DNA from: an uncultured Bacteroidota bacterium
GTDB lineage: Bacteria > Bacteroidota > Bacteroidia > Bacteroidales > VadinHA17
Direction: 5' to 3'
Length of the DNA stretch: 37,879 nt
Assembly: GCA_903844815.1 (NCBI GenBank)
Contig: CAIMVD010000073.1
Span: 1 to 37,879 of the forward strand
Under the pieces are notes generated by a model. That model saw only the letters and a program-made list of their open reading frames with translations. It ran no database searches and was not told the DNA's origin. Positions 26,143 to 35,164 of this stretch are shown in pieces. Made by a program: the position numbers and the translations under genes. Within the stretch, counting starts at the first letter, position 1. The number at the start of each line of letters is the position of its first letter.

Positions 26143-26340
26143 TCAATTCTCCCTTCGGATTCTTTCAATAAGCTTTTCTGTAAGCTTTTTCCGGGGAATA
26201 GTTTTAATCTGCCTCAGAGTTTGAATAACATCATAGAACTCGGCATTAAATCCCCATGCATCTTCATAAAGATCGGTATCTTCAACCCTGATTTTGCTGT
26301 AGGAGATTAAAGGTGTAGAAGTTAATACCATAGGCTTCAT
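26143..26340 (-). CDS. Small protein of unknown function (65 aa)
   Basis: 65 residues, no signal peptide or membrane segment. It has an N-terminal strand-like part (MVLTSTPLISYSKIRVEDT), a central EDAWGFNAEFYDVIQTL that looks helical, and a basic C-terminal helix (KTIPRKKLTEKLIERIRREN). The regular amphipathic pattern and charge distribution look like a real small protein rather than a shadow frame, and no better frame competes on either strand. I do not recognise a family. It lies upstream of, and in the same direction as, the SPFH gene, and is divergent from yggS. Confidence 0.55.
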   Translation of the reverse strand: MKPMVLTSTPLISYSKIRVEDTDLYEDAWGFNAEFYDVIQTLRQIKTIPRKKLTEKLIERIRREN

Positions 26341-26443
26341 TGTTTTTATTTTCTGTAAAACGACCCTTATTTGTTATTATTGCGCTCACGGATGTCAATT
26401 GTTTTTACTTTTACTATTTTTATAATCTGAAACTTTATTGAGA

Positions 26444-27118
26444 ATGCCTGACCCGGAAGCTAATATTTCATATTTAAGAACAAGGATCCCCGGATCTGTT
26501 AAGCTTATTGCTGTCTCCAAGACAAAAAGAGCAGATGAGATAATTAGGGTTTACAACTGCGGACAGAGGCTTTTCGGTGAAAACAGGGTTCAGGAGCTTT
26601 TAGAAAAGAAGGCACTCCTTCCTGAAGATATTGAATGGCATCTCATTGGCCATCTTCAGACAAACAAGGTTAAATATGTGGTACCCTTTATCGGTATGAT
26701 CGAGTCTGTTGATACTTACAAACTTCTTTCAACCATAAACTCAGAATCCCGGAAAATTAACAGGATTACCGATTGCCTGCTGCAAATCCACATAGCCGAA
26801 GAAGAAACAAAATATGGTTTCAGTATTAAGGAACTCACCGAAATTGGAGATTCGGGAGCGTTTAAAGATCTTAAAAATCTCAGGATTTGTGGTGTTATGG
26901 GAATGGCTACCTTCACAGACGACGCCGATCAGGTAAGGAAGGAATTCAGTTTCCTCAGGGAGTGCCGCAACAGAATTAAGACTAATTTCTTTGCTTCAGA
27001 AGATTATTTCAGGGAAATCTCGATGGGTATGTCGGGCGATTATGAGATAGCAATCGAAGAAGGCAGCACAATGTTAAGGATTGGAAGTCTTCTATTCGGC
27101 GAGAGAATAAAAAAATAG
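26444..27118 (+). CDS. yggS: YggS/PROSC family pyridoxal phosphate homeostasis protein
   Basis: PLP-binding, single-domain TIM-barrel protein with no known enzymatic activity; it buffers PLP and affects amino-acid and vitamin B6 balance. Length is 224 residues, standard. PLP-binding Lys26 is in LIAVSKTKRA; other signatures are FGENRVQELLEK, WHLIGHLQTNKVK, then ISMGMSGDYEIAIEEGSTMLRIGS, which binds the phosphate. The frame can begin two codons earlier at TTG, but the ATG at 26444 is the better start. It stands alone on the plus strand, convergent with the helical protein gene (11 bases between the stops). Confidence 0.95.
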   Translation: MPDPEANISYLRTRIPGSVKLIAVSKTKRADEIIRVYNCGQRLFGENRVQELLEKKALLPEDIEWHLIGHLQTNKVKYVVPFIGMIESVDTYKLLSTINSESRKINRITDCLLQIHIAEEETKYGFSIKELTEIGDSGAFKDLKNLRICGVMGMATFTDDADQVRKEFSFLRECRNRIKTNFFASEDYFREISMGMSGDYEIAIEEGSTMLRIGSLLFGERIKK

Positions 27119-27129
27119 CATGATGGTCT

Positions 27130-27651
27130 CTATCTGCTTAGAACCTTAATAAGTTCCACCGAAAGTTTCTTTTTATCCTCCGTTTCATTTATTGAACCTT
27201 CCTTAATAATTTTTGTCAATTCAATTAATTTCTCATCAGCAATCTGTTCAGCAGATTCTTCAATGACTGTAAAGCATTCAATGGCAGTAAGGTAATCACT
27301 TTGGGTAAAAATCACTGCAAGGTTGTTCAGGAATTCAGAATAATCAAGGCCTGACTGCCAGCAAGATGCGACAAGCATCCTCAGAGTTTGGGGCTTCCAT
27401 GGTTTATTAATCTCAGTAATTACCTCATTGCAAGCCGATTGATCTTTAATGTCGTTCATAAACTCCTCAACTGATTTTCGGACAGACTGATCTTCAGTTC
27501 TGTTATACATTTCGGCCAAAAGAGCAATAGCGCCTTCAAAAGGAGGCTCATCCCGGAGCAATCTAACTGCCTCCGCTATCAGCAGGTTATCTTTTTTTTC
27601 CAGTATCCTGGAAAGTTGTTCCAGTTTTTTTTCCGATCTGATCATATACAT
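27130..27651 (-). CDS. Helical repeat-like protein of unknown function
   Basis: 173 residues, acidic to neutral, without signal peptide, so cytosolic. It consists almost entirely of amphipathic helices in pairs (for example KKLEQLSRILEKKDNLLIAEAVRLL, SVRKSVEEFMNDI, YLTAIECFTVIEESAEQI), which suggests a HEAT-like or ARM-like solenoid. No catalytic motif is visible and I do not recognise a named family. It is divergent from the lipoprotein gene at 27762. Coding status is well supported by codon pattern and length. Confidence 0.7.
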   Translation of the reverse strand: MYMIRSEKKLEQLSRILEKKDNLLIAEAVRLLRDEPPFEGAIALLAEMYNRTEDQSVRKSVEEFMNDIKDQSACNEVITEINKPWKPQTLRMLVASCWQSGLDYSEFLNNLAVIFTQSDYLTAIECFTVIEESAEQIADEKLIELTKIIKEGSINETEDKKKLSVELIKVLSR

Positions 27652-27761
27652 AATTTACAACAAAGTTAGAAATACCTTATTTACTTATGGCTGTTTTTGA
27701 AAAATAAAAATAAAATACTACTTTAGTCGTCAATTACATATGACACTTAAATATTTCGATC

Positions 27762-28679
27762 ATGAATAAAAAAACTGAGATTGGATCAGGGATTTTAATT
27801 TGGGTTCTTCTCCTTGCCGGTATACTTTCCGGATGCAAGGGTGGAAAAAAGCCAGCCGGTGAAGAGACGCAAATCACTGTGCCCACTGAAAATGCAGCTG
27901 TTATTGAAGATTTTAAGAAGGCAAAGACTATCTTTAATGCACTGCCGTCTCCTCTTGAATCAGCAATGCTTGTCAAATCTTCGGGCAGCAAGTTCGATGT
28001 TGCACTTCTCAACCCGATAGGGAACGACAACAAGTATGTGACAAATAAAAGTATGGCTCTGAACCTGGGAATATATACCTGTGACCTGAGTTTCACCAGT
28101 CTGTACGAAAAAACGCAGCTGATAATAGATTATATGAACTCTGCAAAAAAGATGGCAGACGGACTTGGTATTCTTAAGGTTATCGATCAGCCGACAATCG
28201 ACAGGCTTGAAGAGAATATAAATAACAGTGAAATCGTTATGGAAATCATTAGCGATACTTACATGAATTCAAATTCATACCTTGAAGAGAACGGACAATC
28301 AGCCATTTCGACTATGGTGCTTACAGGAGGCTGGTTTGAAGGACTTTACATTTCAACACAGCTTATCGACTTCAAAAATTTCAATGATAATAAGCTTGTC
28401 GGCAAAATAATCGACCAGAAGCTTTCAATCGATATTCTCCTTAACCTTCTCGAAAGCAACAAGGGTAATCCTTCAATTGATGAGATTATTTTGCAGGTTC
28501 AGAAACTTAAGGTAATCTTCGATAAGGTAACCATTACCAGTTCGCAAATAAAGCCTGAATATGACAAGGCGTCGAACAGCACCATGCTTAAATCGGATGT
28601 CAAAACAAATATGACTCCTGAAGTGTTCAGGGAATTGACAGCCGCTGTTGCAGAAATAAGAAGTTCATTCGTAAAATAA
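27762..28679 (+). CDS. Lipoprotein of unknown function
   Basis: 305 residues with a lipoprotein signal ending LAGILSGC (Cys25), followed by KGGKK. The mature protein is mostly helical after an initial part with strand-like segments (SAMLVKSSGSKFDVALLNP), and has no recognisable catalytic motif. It contains stretches such as LGIYTCDLSFTSLYEKTQLIIDYMNSAKKMADGLGI and SAISTMVLTGGWFEGLYIST that look well ordered. It is followed after seven bases by a small secreted protein, with which it forms a two-gene operon ending at a strong terminator. A shared envelope role is inferred from this pairing only. Confidence 0.75.
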   Translation: MNKKTEIGSGILIWVLLLAGILSGCKGGKKPAGEETQITVPTENAAVIEDFKKAKTIFNALPSPLESAMLVKSSGSKFDVALLNPIGNDNKYVTNKSMALNLGIYTCDLSFTSLYEKTQLIIDYMNSAKKMADGLGILKVIDQPTIDRLEENINNSEIVMEIISDTYMNSNSYLEENGQSAISTMVLTGGWFEGLYISTQLIDFKNFNDNKLVGKIIDQKLSIDILLNLLESNKGNPSIDEIILQVQKLKVIFDKVTITSSQIKPEYDKASNSTMLKSDVKTNMTPEVFRELTAAVAEIRSSFVK

Positions 28680-28686
28680 CCTAACC

Positions 28687-29130
28687 ATGAGAATAACCAG
28701 AATTATCCCGATCCTTGCCTTCTTCATGATTGTTACGACTTTCAGTGCAGGGGCACAGTGCAAAGCGTTCGCAAAAAAAGTGTGTCTCCCCGAGCTTGGA
28801 GCGTATACGCACGACGGTAATTACCATGCAGCTGTTCTTGTGGAAGGAGAAGAAGCTGAACTATATAAAACATTTTATTCCGATATGGATTACAGGATTG
28901 CAATTTGCGGGGAGGAAAAGTTACCCGTGGTGGAATTCAAAATAATAGACGCGAATAAAAATGTACTATACTCCAACAAGGATGCAAATTTCGCCAAGAC
29001 CTGGGATTTCAAACTTCAGGCGAGTCAGCAGCTCAAGCTAATCATAAGAGTAGCTCCATCGGACAAGCCTTCCGAAACACCTGCAAGCGGATGTGTATCA
29101 ATTATGTTTGGATTTAAGGTGAAAAAATAA
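28687..29130 (+). CDS. Small secreted beta-sandwich-like protein of unknown function
   Basis: 147 residues with a Sec signal (IPILAFFMIVTTFSAGAQ, cleavage after residue 23 or so). The mature part starts CKAFAKKVCLPELGAYTHDG, contains four Cys (24, 33, 74 and 136), and is otherwise strand-rich (YRIAICGEEKLPVVEFKIID, LKLIIRVAP, CVSIMFGFKV). The paired Cys suggest a disulfide-stabilised periplasmic fold. I cannot name a family. It is the second gene of the operon with the lipoprotein at 27762. Confidence 0.72.
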   Translation: MRITRIIPILAFFMIVTTFSAGAQCKAFAKKVCLPELGAYTHDGNYHAAVLVEGEEAELYKTFYSDMDYRIAICGEEKLPVVEFKIIDANKNVLYSNKDANFAKTWDFKLQASQQLKLIIRVAPSDKPSETPASGCVSIMFGFKVKK

Positions 29131-29192
29131 CCTAACATCATTAGGTACACAGGGAATGGTTCCGGCCATACCTGAACCAATTGACGATATTT

Positions 29193-29231
29193 AAAGACAG
29201 GGAATGGCTTTGGTCATTCCCTGTCTTTTTT
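29193..29231. terminator. Strong bidirectional rho-independent terminator
   Basis: A perfect 14-bp stem (29193-29206 with 29215-29228, core GACAGGGAATG) with an 8-base loop, ending in TTTTTT on the plus strand and in TTTAAAT on the minus strand. It lies between the convergent plus-strand lipoprotein/secreted protein operon and uvrA, and can serve both. Confidence 0.88.
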
Positions 29232-29254
29232 ATACATATTTCCTGCACTTATTC

Positions 29255-32041
29255 TCAGCCCAATTTATGGGAGAGGTATTTACCCGTATATGATTCCCTG
29301 CATTTTGCCAGATCTTCGGGCCGGCCCTCGAAGACCAGATACCCGCCACTCTCACCACCTTCGGGACCAAGATCGATAACCCAGTCGGAGCTTTTAATAA
29401 CCTCCTGATTATGTTCAATAAGCACAACAGAATGTCCATGATCGACAAGAGCATTGATTGACTTAAGAAGCTTATTGATATCATGAAAGTGAAGTCCGGT
29501 TGTCGGCTCATCGAAAATAAAAAGAACATGACCGATACTTTTTTCCTGGCTCAGGAAGAAGGCGAGCTTTACACGCTGACTTTCTCCACCTGAAAGAGTA
29601 CTTGATGACTGCCCCATTTTAATATATCCAAGCCCTACATCCGAAAGAGGCTTTAGCTTGTCGATTATTTTTTTCTCTGACCTTCCGGGATGCTCTCCAA
29701 AGAATTCAATCGCATCATCAATTGTCATCTCAAGCATATCATAAATGTTTTTCCCATGATACCTCACCTCGAGGACATCCTTCCTGAATCTCATTCCTTT
29801 ACAGGCTTCGCAAGTCAGTTCAACGTCGGCCATGAACTGCATTTCAACCCTTATAATGCCTTCTCCCTGGCACTCTTCGCATCGTCCACCTTCAATGTTG
29901 AACGAAAAATGAGATGCCTTGAAGTTATTCTGAACCGATGCCTGAAGCTCACTGTAAAGTTTCCTGATCTCATCGTATGCTTTAAGGTAGGTAACCGGAT
30001 TCGAACGGCTCGACTTTCCGATTGGATTCTGGTCGACAAGCTCAATTGAAGTAATCCCCGCTATATCTCCGGAGATCTCATTATACTGCCCGGTTTTAAG
30101 ATTATTACCGGTGATTCTGTTCGATAAAGCTTTAAAAAGAATATCCGACACAAGGCTCGATTTGCCTGATCCGCTCACCCCCGTTACAGCAGTAATTACA
30201 TGAAGCGGGAACTTAACAGTAAGGTCCTTCAGGTTATTCTCCCTTGCTCCCTTTATCTCAATATAACTATGCCATTTCCTACGTTGCTCAGGCACCGGCA
30301 CGAGTAGTCTTCCGCTCAGATAGCCTGCAGTAAGTGACTTATTATCAGTTGAAAGATCAAGTCCTCCATGGTAAACAACTTCTCCTCCAAGCCTGCCTGC
30401 CTCGGGACCCATATCAATGATCTCATCGGCGGCCCTGATTATCTCTTCTTCATGTTCAACTACAATTACAGTATTTCCAAGGTCGCGAAGTTCTTTAAGT
30501 ACTTTAATAAGAAGGTTGGTGTCTCTTGGGTGAAGCCCGATACTGGGTTCATCAAGGATATACATTGAACCGACCAGGTTGCTGCCGAGAGAGGTGGAAA
30601 GGTTTATCCTCTGTGATTCTCCGCCTGAGAGAGTCGCTGAGAGCCTGCCCAGAGTGAGGTAAGGAAGTCCGACATCAACAAGAAATTTGAGTCTCATGGT
30701 GATTTCCTGAAGTAGTCTTTCGGCTATCTTCTCATCTGACGGGTCAAGTACAAAATTAATGAATTCATTATACAGGTTTCCCACCGGAGTTGAGACCAGT
30801 TCATGAATTGATTTGCCGGCAACTTTAACGTACCCCGCTTCTTTTCGTAACCTTGATCCATGGCAGCCAGGACATATAGTTTTCCCCCTGTACCTGCTAA
30901 GTAAAACCCTGTACTGGATCTTGAACTTCTTTTCTTCAAGATGTTCGAAGAAGCGGTTTAGCCCGTAGAAATACTTATTCCCCTTCCAAAGCAATTCTTT
31001 TTGACTTTCAGTAAGCTGATAATAAGGCTTATGTATGGGAAAATCAAACTGGTCAGCATTTAAAATAAGCCGTTCTTTCCACTTCTTCAAAGTTTCTCCT
31101 TTCCAGCATACTATTGCATCCTCATAAACGGAAAGGTTCTGATTCGGAATAACCAGGGTTTCATCAATACCTATGACTTTTCCATAGCCTTCACACAGAG
31201 GACAGGCGCCAACCGGATTATTGAAACTGAAAAGATACTCGGAAGGTTCCTGAAAAATAATCCCGTCCTCCTCGAACATATTAGAAAAATTCTCTCTAAC
31301 AGTCACTTCCTCTTCTTCCTGAATAACAATCTGGCAATAACCTTTTCCGGTTTGGAATGCGGTCTGAGCCGATTCTGCCGCCCTGCTGAAATCATCGGCA
31401 GTATGATTCAAAATCAGTCTGTCGATGACTATATTGATTTGTTGTCCTGATTTAAAACTGCCGGCTGCATCGGGATCGTCTGTTTTTACAAATTTCCCGT
31501 CATACTCCACGCGGTTAAACCCCTGTTTAGCAAGAAAAGCGAAATACTCTGCAGAAGATATTGTTTCGGGAATTTCACCCGAAGAAGTAATTACAACCCT
31601 CGTCCCTTCAGGCAGAGCTGCGAGAAAATCGACAATGTCGTCGGCACTGTGTTTTTTCACTTCGCGACCTGAAACAGGCGAATAAGTTCGGCCGATCCGG
31701 GCATAAAGGAGCCTCATATAGTCATAAATTTCGGTTGATGTTCCAACCGTTGACCGGGGATTTCTCGAATTGACCTTCTGTTCGATTGCTATTGCCGGCG
31801 GAATCCCGCTTATGAAGTCCACTTCAGGTTTATTCATCCTGCCGAGAAATTGCCTGGCATAGGATGAGAGACTTTCAACATATCTTCTCTGGCCTTCAGC
31901 ATATATCGTATCAAACGCCAGAGATGATTTACCCGAACCTGACACACCTGTTATCACAACCAGCTTATTCCTTGGAATATCGACACTTATATTTTTCAGA
32001 TTATGTACCCTGGCCCCTCTTATTTCAATTCTCCCCTGCAT
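29255..32041 (-). CDS. uvrA: Excinuclease ABC subunit A
   Basis: DNA damage sensor of nucleotide excision repair; dimeric ABC-type ATPase that loads UvrB. Length is 928 residues, close to the usual 940. The first Walker A is GVSGSGKSS (32-40), the second is [10 protein letters not shown] in the C-terminal half. Each half has the signature LSGGESQR and a Walker B ([22 protein letters not shown]). Zinc modules are ACPLCEGYG with CPGCHGSRL, and CEECQGEG with CEACKGMRF. The UvrB-binding region ([27 protein letters not shown]) is intact, so it is a canonical UvrA rather than the shortened UvrA2 type. It shares the bidirectional terminator at 29193-29231 and has its own -7 box upstream. Confidence 0.98.
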   Translation of the reverse strand: MQGRIEIRGARVHNLKNISVDIPRNKLVVITGVSGSGKSSLAFDTIYAEGQRRYVESLSSYARQFLGRMNKPEVDFISGIPPAIAIEQKVNSRNPRSTVGTSTEIYDYMRLLYARIGRTYSPVSGREVKKHSADDIVDFLAALPEGTRVVITSSGEIPETISSAEYFAFLAKQGFNRVEYDGKFVKTDDPDAAGSFKSGQQINIVIDRLILNHTADDFSRAAESAQTAFQTGKGYCQIVIQEEEEVTVRENFSNMFEEDGIIFQEPSEYLFSFNNPVGACPLCEGYGKVIGIDETLVIPNQNLSVYEDAIVCWKGETLKKWKERLILNADQFDFPIHKPYYQLTESQKELLWKGNKYFYGLNRFFEHLEEKKFKIQYRVLLSRYRGKTICPGCHGSRLRKEAGYVKVAGKSIHELVSTPVGNLYNEFINFVLDPSDEKIAERLLQEITMRLKFLVDVGLPYLTLGRLSATLSGGESQRINLSTSLGSNLVGSMYILDEPSIGLHPRDTNLLIKVLKELRDLGNTVIVVEHEEEIIRAADEIIDMGPEAGRLGGEVVYHGGLDLSTDNKSLTAGYLSGRLLVPVPEQRRKWHSYIEIKGARENNLKDLTVKFPLHVITAVTGVSGSGKSSLVSDILFKALSNRITGNNLKTGQYNEISGDIAGITSIELVDQNPIGKSSRSNPVTYLKAYDEIRKLYSELQASVQNNFKASHFSFNIEGGRCEECQGEGIIRVEMQFMADVELTCEACKGMRFRKDVLEVRYHGKNIYDMLEMTIDDAIEFFGEHPGRSEKKIIDKLKPLSDVGLGYIKMGQSSSTLSGGESQRVKLAFFLSQEKSIGHVLFIFDEPTTGLHFHDINKLLKSINALVDHGHSVVLIEHNQEVIKSSDWVIDLGPEGGESGGYLVFEGRPEDLAKCRESYTGKYLSHKLG

Positions 32042-32079
32042 TCCTGTCTCCTGTAAATTGTTAAATTTCTATTAAAACT

Positions 32080-32087
32080 CAAAAGTA
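32080..32087 (-). promoter_or_regulatory. -7 box TACTTTTG ahead of uvrA
   Basis: On the minus strand TACTTTTG matches TAnnTTTG exactly, 38 bases before the uvrA ATG. A TTTG occurs 12 bases further upstream, shorter than the normal spacing. No LexA-type SOS box was recognised. Confidence 0.4.
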
Positions 32088-32191
32088 ATACTTTAAGATC
32101 AAAAAAATTACTTTCTTTGTATTACTAATAACCACAAAAAGGAGGACTGCCTATTGAAATAACTCTACTCGTTTAACTAAAAGAGAGAGCT

Positions 32192-32779
32192 ATGAATAAA
32201 TCGATTTCCGATTATGAACTCATAACAAGGTTCATAAAAGGCGAGCAGACCTGTTTCGAACATTTAATCCGCCGTCATAAAAACAAAGTCTTTGCATATA
32301 TAAGTCTGTATATACGCGATCAGGCTTTAGCTGAAGACATTTTCCAGGATACCTTCCTTAAAGTGATTCAGTCAGTCAAATCGGGTAAATACGAGGATAA
32401 TGGCAAGTTCATTTCATGGGTGATGAGGATTGCGCATAACCTGATCATCGACCATTTCAGAAGGTTAAAACAGCTAAACACTATTTCAAATGATGATTAC
32501 GATTCTGATATTTTCAACTCCAGAAAACTGACCGATGATAATATTGAGGACAGTATGATAAAAAGGCAGATTCAAAAGGATATCAGGAAAATGATCAGTC
32601 TTCTTCCCGACGACCAGCGCGAAGTGGTTATACTCAGGCATTACGCAGACTTAAGCTTCAAGGAAATAGCTGACATCACAGGGGTTAGCATTAATACTGC
32701 TCTCGGAAGAATGAGGTATGCTCTTATCAACCTCCGGAAAACTATGGAAGAGAAGAAGATAAGCCTTACGATCAGCTAA
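32192..32779 (+). CDS. ECF-type RNA polymerase sigma-70 factor
   Basis: 195 residues with the two sigma domains of the extracytoplasmic-function class. Region 2 spans about 22-93 (FEHLIRRHKNKVFAYI, AEDIFQDTFLKV, WVMRIAHNLIIDHFRR) and region 4 about 130-185 (LPDDQREVVILRHYADLSFKEIADITGVSINTALGRMRYAL, with its helix-turn-helix). No anti-sigma factor or outer-membrane receptor lies next to it, so it is not a FecI/FecR-type pair. Its target promoters are unknown. It is divergent from uvrA, 150 bases away, and convergent with the DUF1015 gene across a repeat-rich gap. No TAnnTTTG box was found in its leader. Confidence 0.93.
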   Translation: MNKSISDYELITRFIKGEQTCFEHLIRRHKNKVFAYISLYIRDQALAEDIFQDTFLKVIQSVKSGKYEDNGKFISWVMRIAHNLIIDHFRRLKQLNTISNDDYDSDIFNSRKLTDDNIEDSMIKRQIQKDIRKMISLLPDDQREVVILRHYADLSFKEIADITGVSINTALGRMRYALINLRKTMEEKKISLTIS

Positions 32780-32819
32780 TCCGGGTAAATTAAGACTCCT
32801 TCAGGAAATAAATAATCCT

Positions 32820-32917
32820 TTTTGACCTTTGTGAAACCCTTTGTGACCTTTGTGTTTAAAAGCATTTCGATTAAACACGAAGGACTCAAAGGTTAGCACA
32901 AAGGACACTAAGGTTTA
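32820..32917. repeat. Intergenic inverted repeat of CCTTTGTG / CACAAAGG units
   Basis: The left arm repeats CCTTTGTG three times with slight changes; the right arm carries ACGAAGGACT, CAAAGG and CACAAAGG. The centre folds as a 13-bp stem (one wobble pair; about 32847-32859 with 32871-32883) with an 11-base loop. It fills the gap between the convergent sigma factor and DUF1015 genes and may act as a transcription barrier. A decayed copy is seen at 16190-16220. Confidence 0.8.
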
Positions 32918-32920
32918 ATT

Positions 32921-34171
32921 TCAGTCAAGAAGATGGATTACGAGTCCGCTCCTCAACTTTGGCTCGAACCAGGTTGTTTTTGGTGGCATAATGTTTCCCG
33001 AATCGGCTATTGTTATCAACTGACTCATTGAAACCGGATAGAGCGCAAAGGCAACCTTCATCTCGCCACTATTGACTCTCTTTTCGAGCTCTCCGAGACC
33101 GCGTATTCCTCCGATAAAATCTATCCTTTTCGATCTCCTCAGATCCTGAATGTCAAGAACAGGGCTCAAGATCTGGTTTGTAAGAATCGTCACATCCAGA
33201 ACATCAATAGGATCATCATCGTTAAAGGTTCCTTCCCTGGCCGTAAGGCTATACCAGATTCCTTCAAGGTACATAGAGAAGTTGTGAAGTTTCTCAGGCT
33301 TACAGATGCTTGTTCCCTTTTCTTCTATTATGAAAGAATTATCCAACCTGGCAAGGAACTGACCCGGGGTTAATCCGTTCAGATCCTTTACAGTCCGGTT
33401 ATAATCAATGATTCGCAGCTGGTTATCAGGAAAGTGCACGGCCAGAAAGAAATTATATTCTTCTTTTCCCGTATGATTCGGATTGGCATCCCTCTTTTCT
33501 TTGCCCACCAGGGCTGCGGCTGCTGTCCGGTGATGACCGTCAGCAACATAAGTACAGGGAACCTTTTCGGCGAAAAGCTTTTCGATAAGCTTATTTGTTT
33601 TAGAGTCCTTTATCACCCAGAAATGATGGCCAAAGCCGTCTTCGGCTGTAAAATCATAAACCGGTTTTTCATCGGCAACGATTTTACTCACAATTTCATC
33701 AATCTCAGCAACAGCGGGATAAGTAAAAAAAACAGGTTCTATGTTGGCATTGTTAACGCGGACATGAACCATACGATCCTGTTCCTTGTCGGGACGTGTA
33801 AGCTCATGTTTTTTGATCACCCCACTGAGATAATCATCCACCGAAGCACAACCGGCAATGCCATATTGGGTCCGGCCTTCCATTGTCTGGGCATAGATGT
33901 AGAAATGCGGCTTTTCGTCCTGTACAAGCCATCCATTCGTCTGCCATAAGCCGAAATTTTCAACTGATTTATTGTACACCTCGTCTGAATGAGTATCGGT
34001 TCCTGCCGGGAGGTCAATTTCGGACCTTGTAATATGCAGTAATGAACATTCTTTTCCTTCAGCCATCTGCGCGGCTTCTTCAGTATTCATCACATCATAA
34101 GGCAGACAGGCCAGATCTTCGGCCAGGGCATAAGGAGGCCTTAGCCCCCTGAAAGGTTTAACAACTGCCAT
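32921..34171 (-). CDS. DUF1015 family protein, in serine operon
   Basis: 416 residues, cytosolic. Matches DUF1015: MAVVKPFRGLRPP at the start, CLPYDVMNTEEA, and the signature YVADGHHRTAAAAL in the middle, with LRRSKRIDFIGGIRGL near the end. The family has no established reaction that I can name, but it is repeatedly encoded beside serA and serC. Here it is the last gene of serC-serA-DUF1015, 19 bases after serA. Since no phosphoserine phosphatase (serB) is in the operon, a role in the last step or in control of serine synthesis is a reasonable but unproven inference. The His pair in GHHR could bind metal or phosphate. Confidence 0.9.
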   Translation of the reverse strand: MAVVKPFRGLRPPYALAEDLACLPYDVMNTEEAAQMAEGKECSLLHITRSEIDLPAGTDTHSDEVYNKSVENFGLWQTNGWLVQDEKPHFYIYAQTMEGRTQYGIAGCASVDDYLSGVIKKHELTRPDKEQDRMVHVRVNNANIEPVFFTYPAVAEIDEIVSKIVADEKPVYDFTAEDGFGHHFWVIKDSKTNKLIEKLFAEKVPCTYVADGHHRTAAAALVGKEKRDANPNHTGKEEYNFFLAVHFPDNQLRIIDYNRTVKDLNGLTPGQFLARLDNSFIIEEKGTSICKPEKLHNFSMYLEGIWYSLTAREGTFNDDDPIDVLDVTILTNQILSPVLDIQDLRRSKRIDFIGGIRGLGELEKRVNSGEMKVAFALYPVSMSQLITIADSGNIMPPKTTWFEPKLRSGLVIHLLD

Positions 34172-34190
34172 ATCTTTTTTTTAAAGATTA

Positions 34191-35111
34191 TTAATTATTT
34201 ACTTTAAATTTCTCGTTTCCTGTTTTGAAATAATCGGCGATCTGCCGTGCCGCCGCAACACCTGCATTAATATTCGCCTCTTCGGTCTGTGCGCCCATTT
34301 TCTTTGCAGTGAAGATATATCTTCCCTTATACTTCTCCTCGAATAGCGCTTTACAGTCGGGTTCAACATCGGAGAGATAAGCCAAATCGTGGCGGTCTTC
34401 AAAAATCTTCAGAAGGCCTTCTTCATTGATTACCTCCTTGCGTGCCGTGTTTATCAAAACAGCATTCTCTGGCATCAATTTAAGAAGATCGTAGCCTATA
34501 GATTTTTTTGTTTTATCATTTGCAGGAATATGAAGAGAAACGTACTGGCAGGAAGAATAAAGCTCCTCTGCACTTAAGCAGGGTGTAATACCGTTATTCC
34601 TGATCTCTGCTTCGCTGACAAAGGGGTCGTAGGCAAACACTTTCATGCCAAATCCTTTTGCAATTTCAGCAACATACCTGCCAACATTTCCGTAGGCATG
34701 GATTCCTATCGATTTGCCTCTGAGCTCACTGCCCGACTTCCCGGCGAACCCGTTACGAGCCTGGTAAAGCATCATCTCGAATGCCAGTTCGGCAACGGCA
34801 TTTGAGTTTTGTCCCGGCGTATTCATGGCTATAACCTTGCGGGCTGTACAGGCGACAAGATCAAGATTGTCGTAACCCGCGCCTGCGCGAACCACTATTT
34901 TAAGCTTCCTGGCTGAATCAAGGACTTCAGCTGTGACCAGATCGCTTCTGACTATCAATGCATCGGCGTCGGCTACAGCGGCAAGCAATTCAGAAACACT
35001 CTTGTAGTTTTCAAGTAATACAAGCTCATGACCTTCAGATTCAGTGACATCACGAATTTTCGCGACGGCAACAGGAGCAAATGCTTTATCTGTGGCAACT
35101 AATACTTTCAT
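34191..35111 (-). CDS. serA: D-3-phosphoglycerate dehydrogenase, type III (Lys variant)
   Basis: First step of serine synthesis: oxidises 3-phosphoglycerate to 3-phosphohydroxypyruvate with NAD. Length is 306 residues, with no C-terminal ACT or ASB domain, so it is the short type that should lack serine feedback. The NAD fold shows GIHAYGNVGRYVA (136-148) and YDPF. Active-site Arg224 is in NTARKEVI and the acidic residue is around DVE (248-250). The usual catalytic His of TPHIGA is Lys271 here (TAKKMGAQTEEAN), as known for the Lys-containing type III enzymes of Bacteroidota and Entamoeba. Second gene of the operon, 53 bases after serC. Confidence 0.93.
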   Translation of the reverse strand: MKVLVATDKAFAPVAVAKIRDVTESEGHELVLLENYKSVSELLAAVADADALIVRSDLVTAEVLDSARKLKIVVRAGAGYDNLDLVACTARKVIAMNTPGQNSNAVAELAFEMMLYQARNGFAGKSGSELRGKSIGIHAYGNVGRYVAEIAKGFGMKVFAYDPFVSEAEIRNNGITPCLSAEELYSSCQYVSLHIPANDKTKKSIGYDLLKLMPENAVLINTARKEVINEEGLLKIFEDRHDLAYLSDVEPDCKALFEEKYKGRYIFTAKKMGAQTEEANINAGVAAARQIADYFKTGNEKFKVNN

Positions 35112-35164
35112 GTTGTTGACTTTTTAAAAAAAAATACATAAAATCCAATGAACCGAACGAAAGT

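Noticed and set aside
32042-32191. LexA or FecR-linked control in the uvrA/sigma intergenic region
   Set aside because: No palindromic SOS-like box and no anti-sigma or receptor gene beside the sigma factor.
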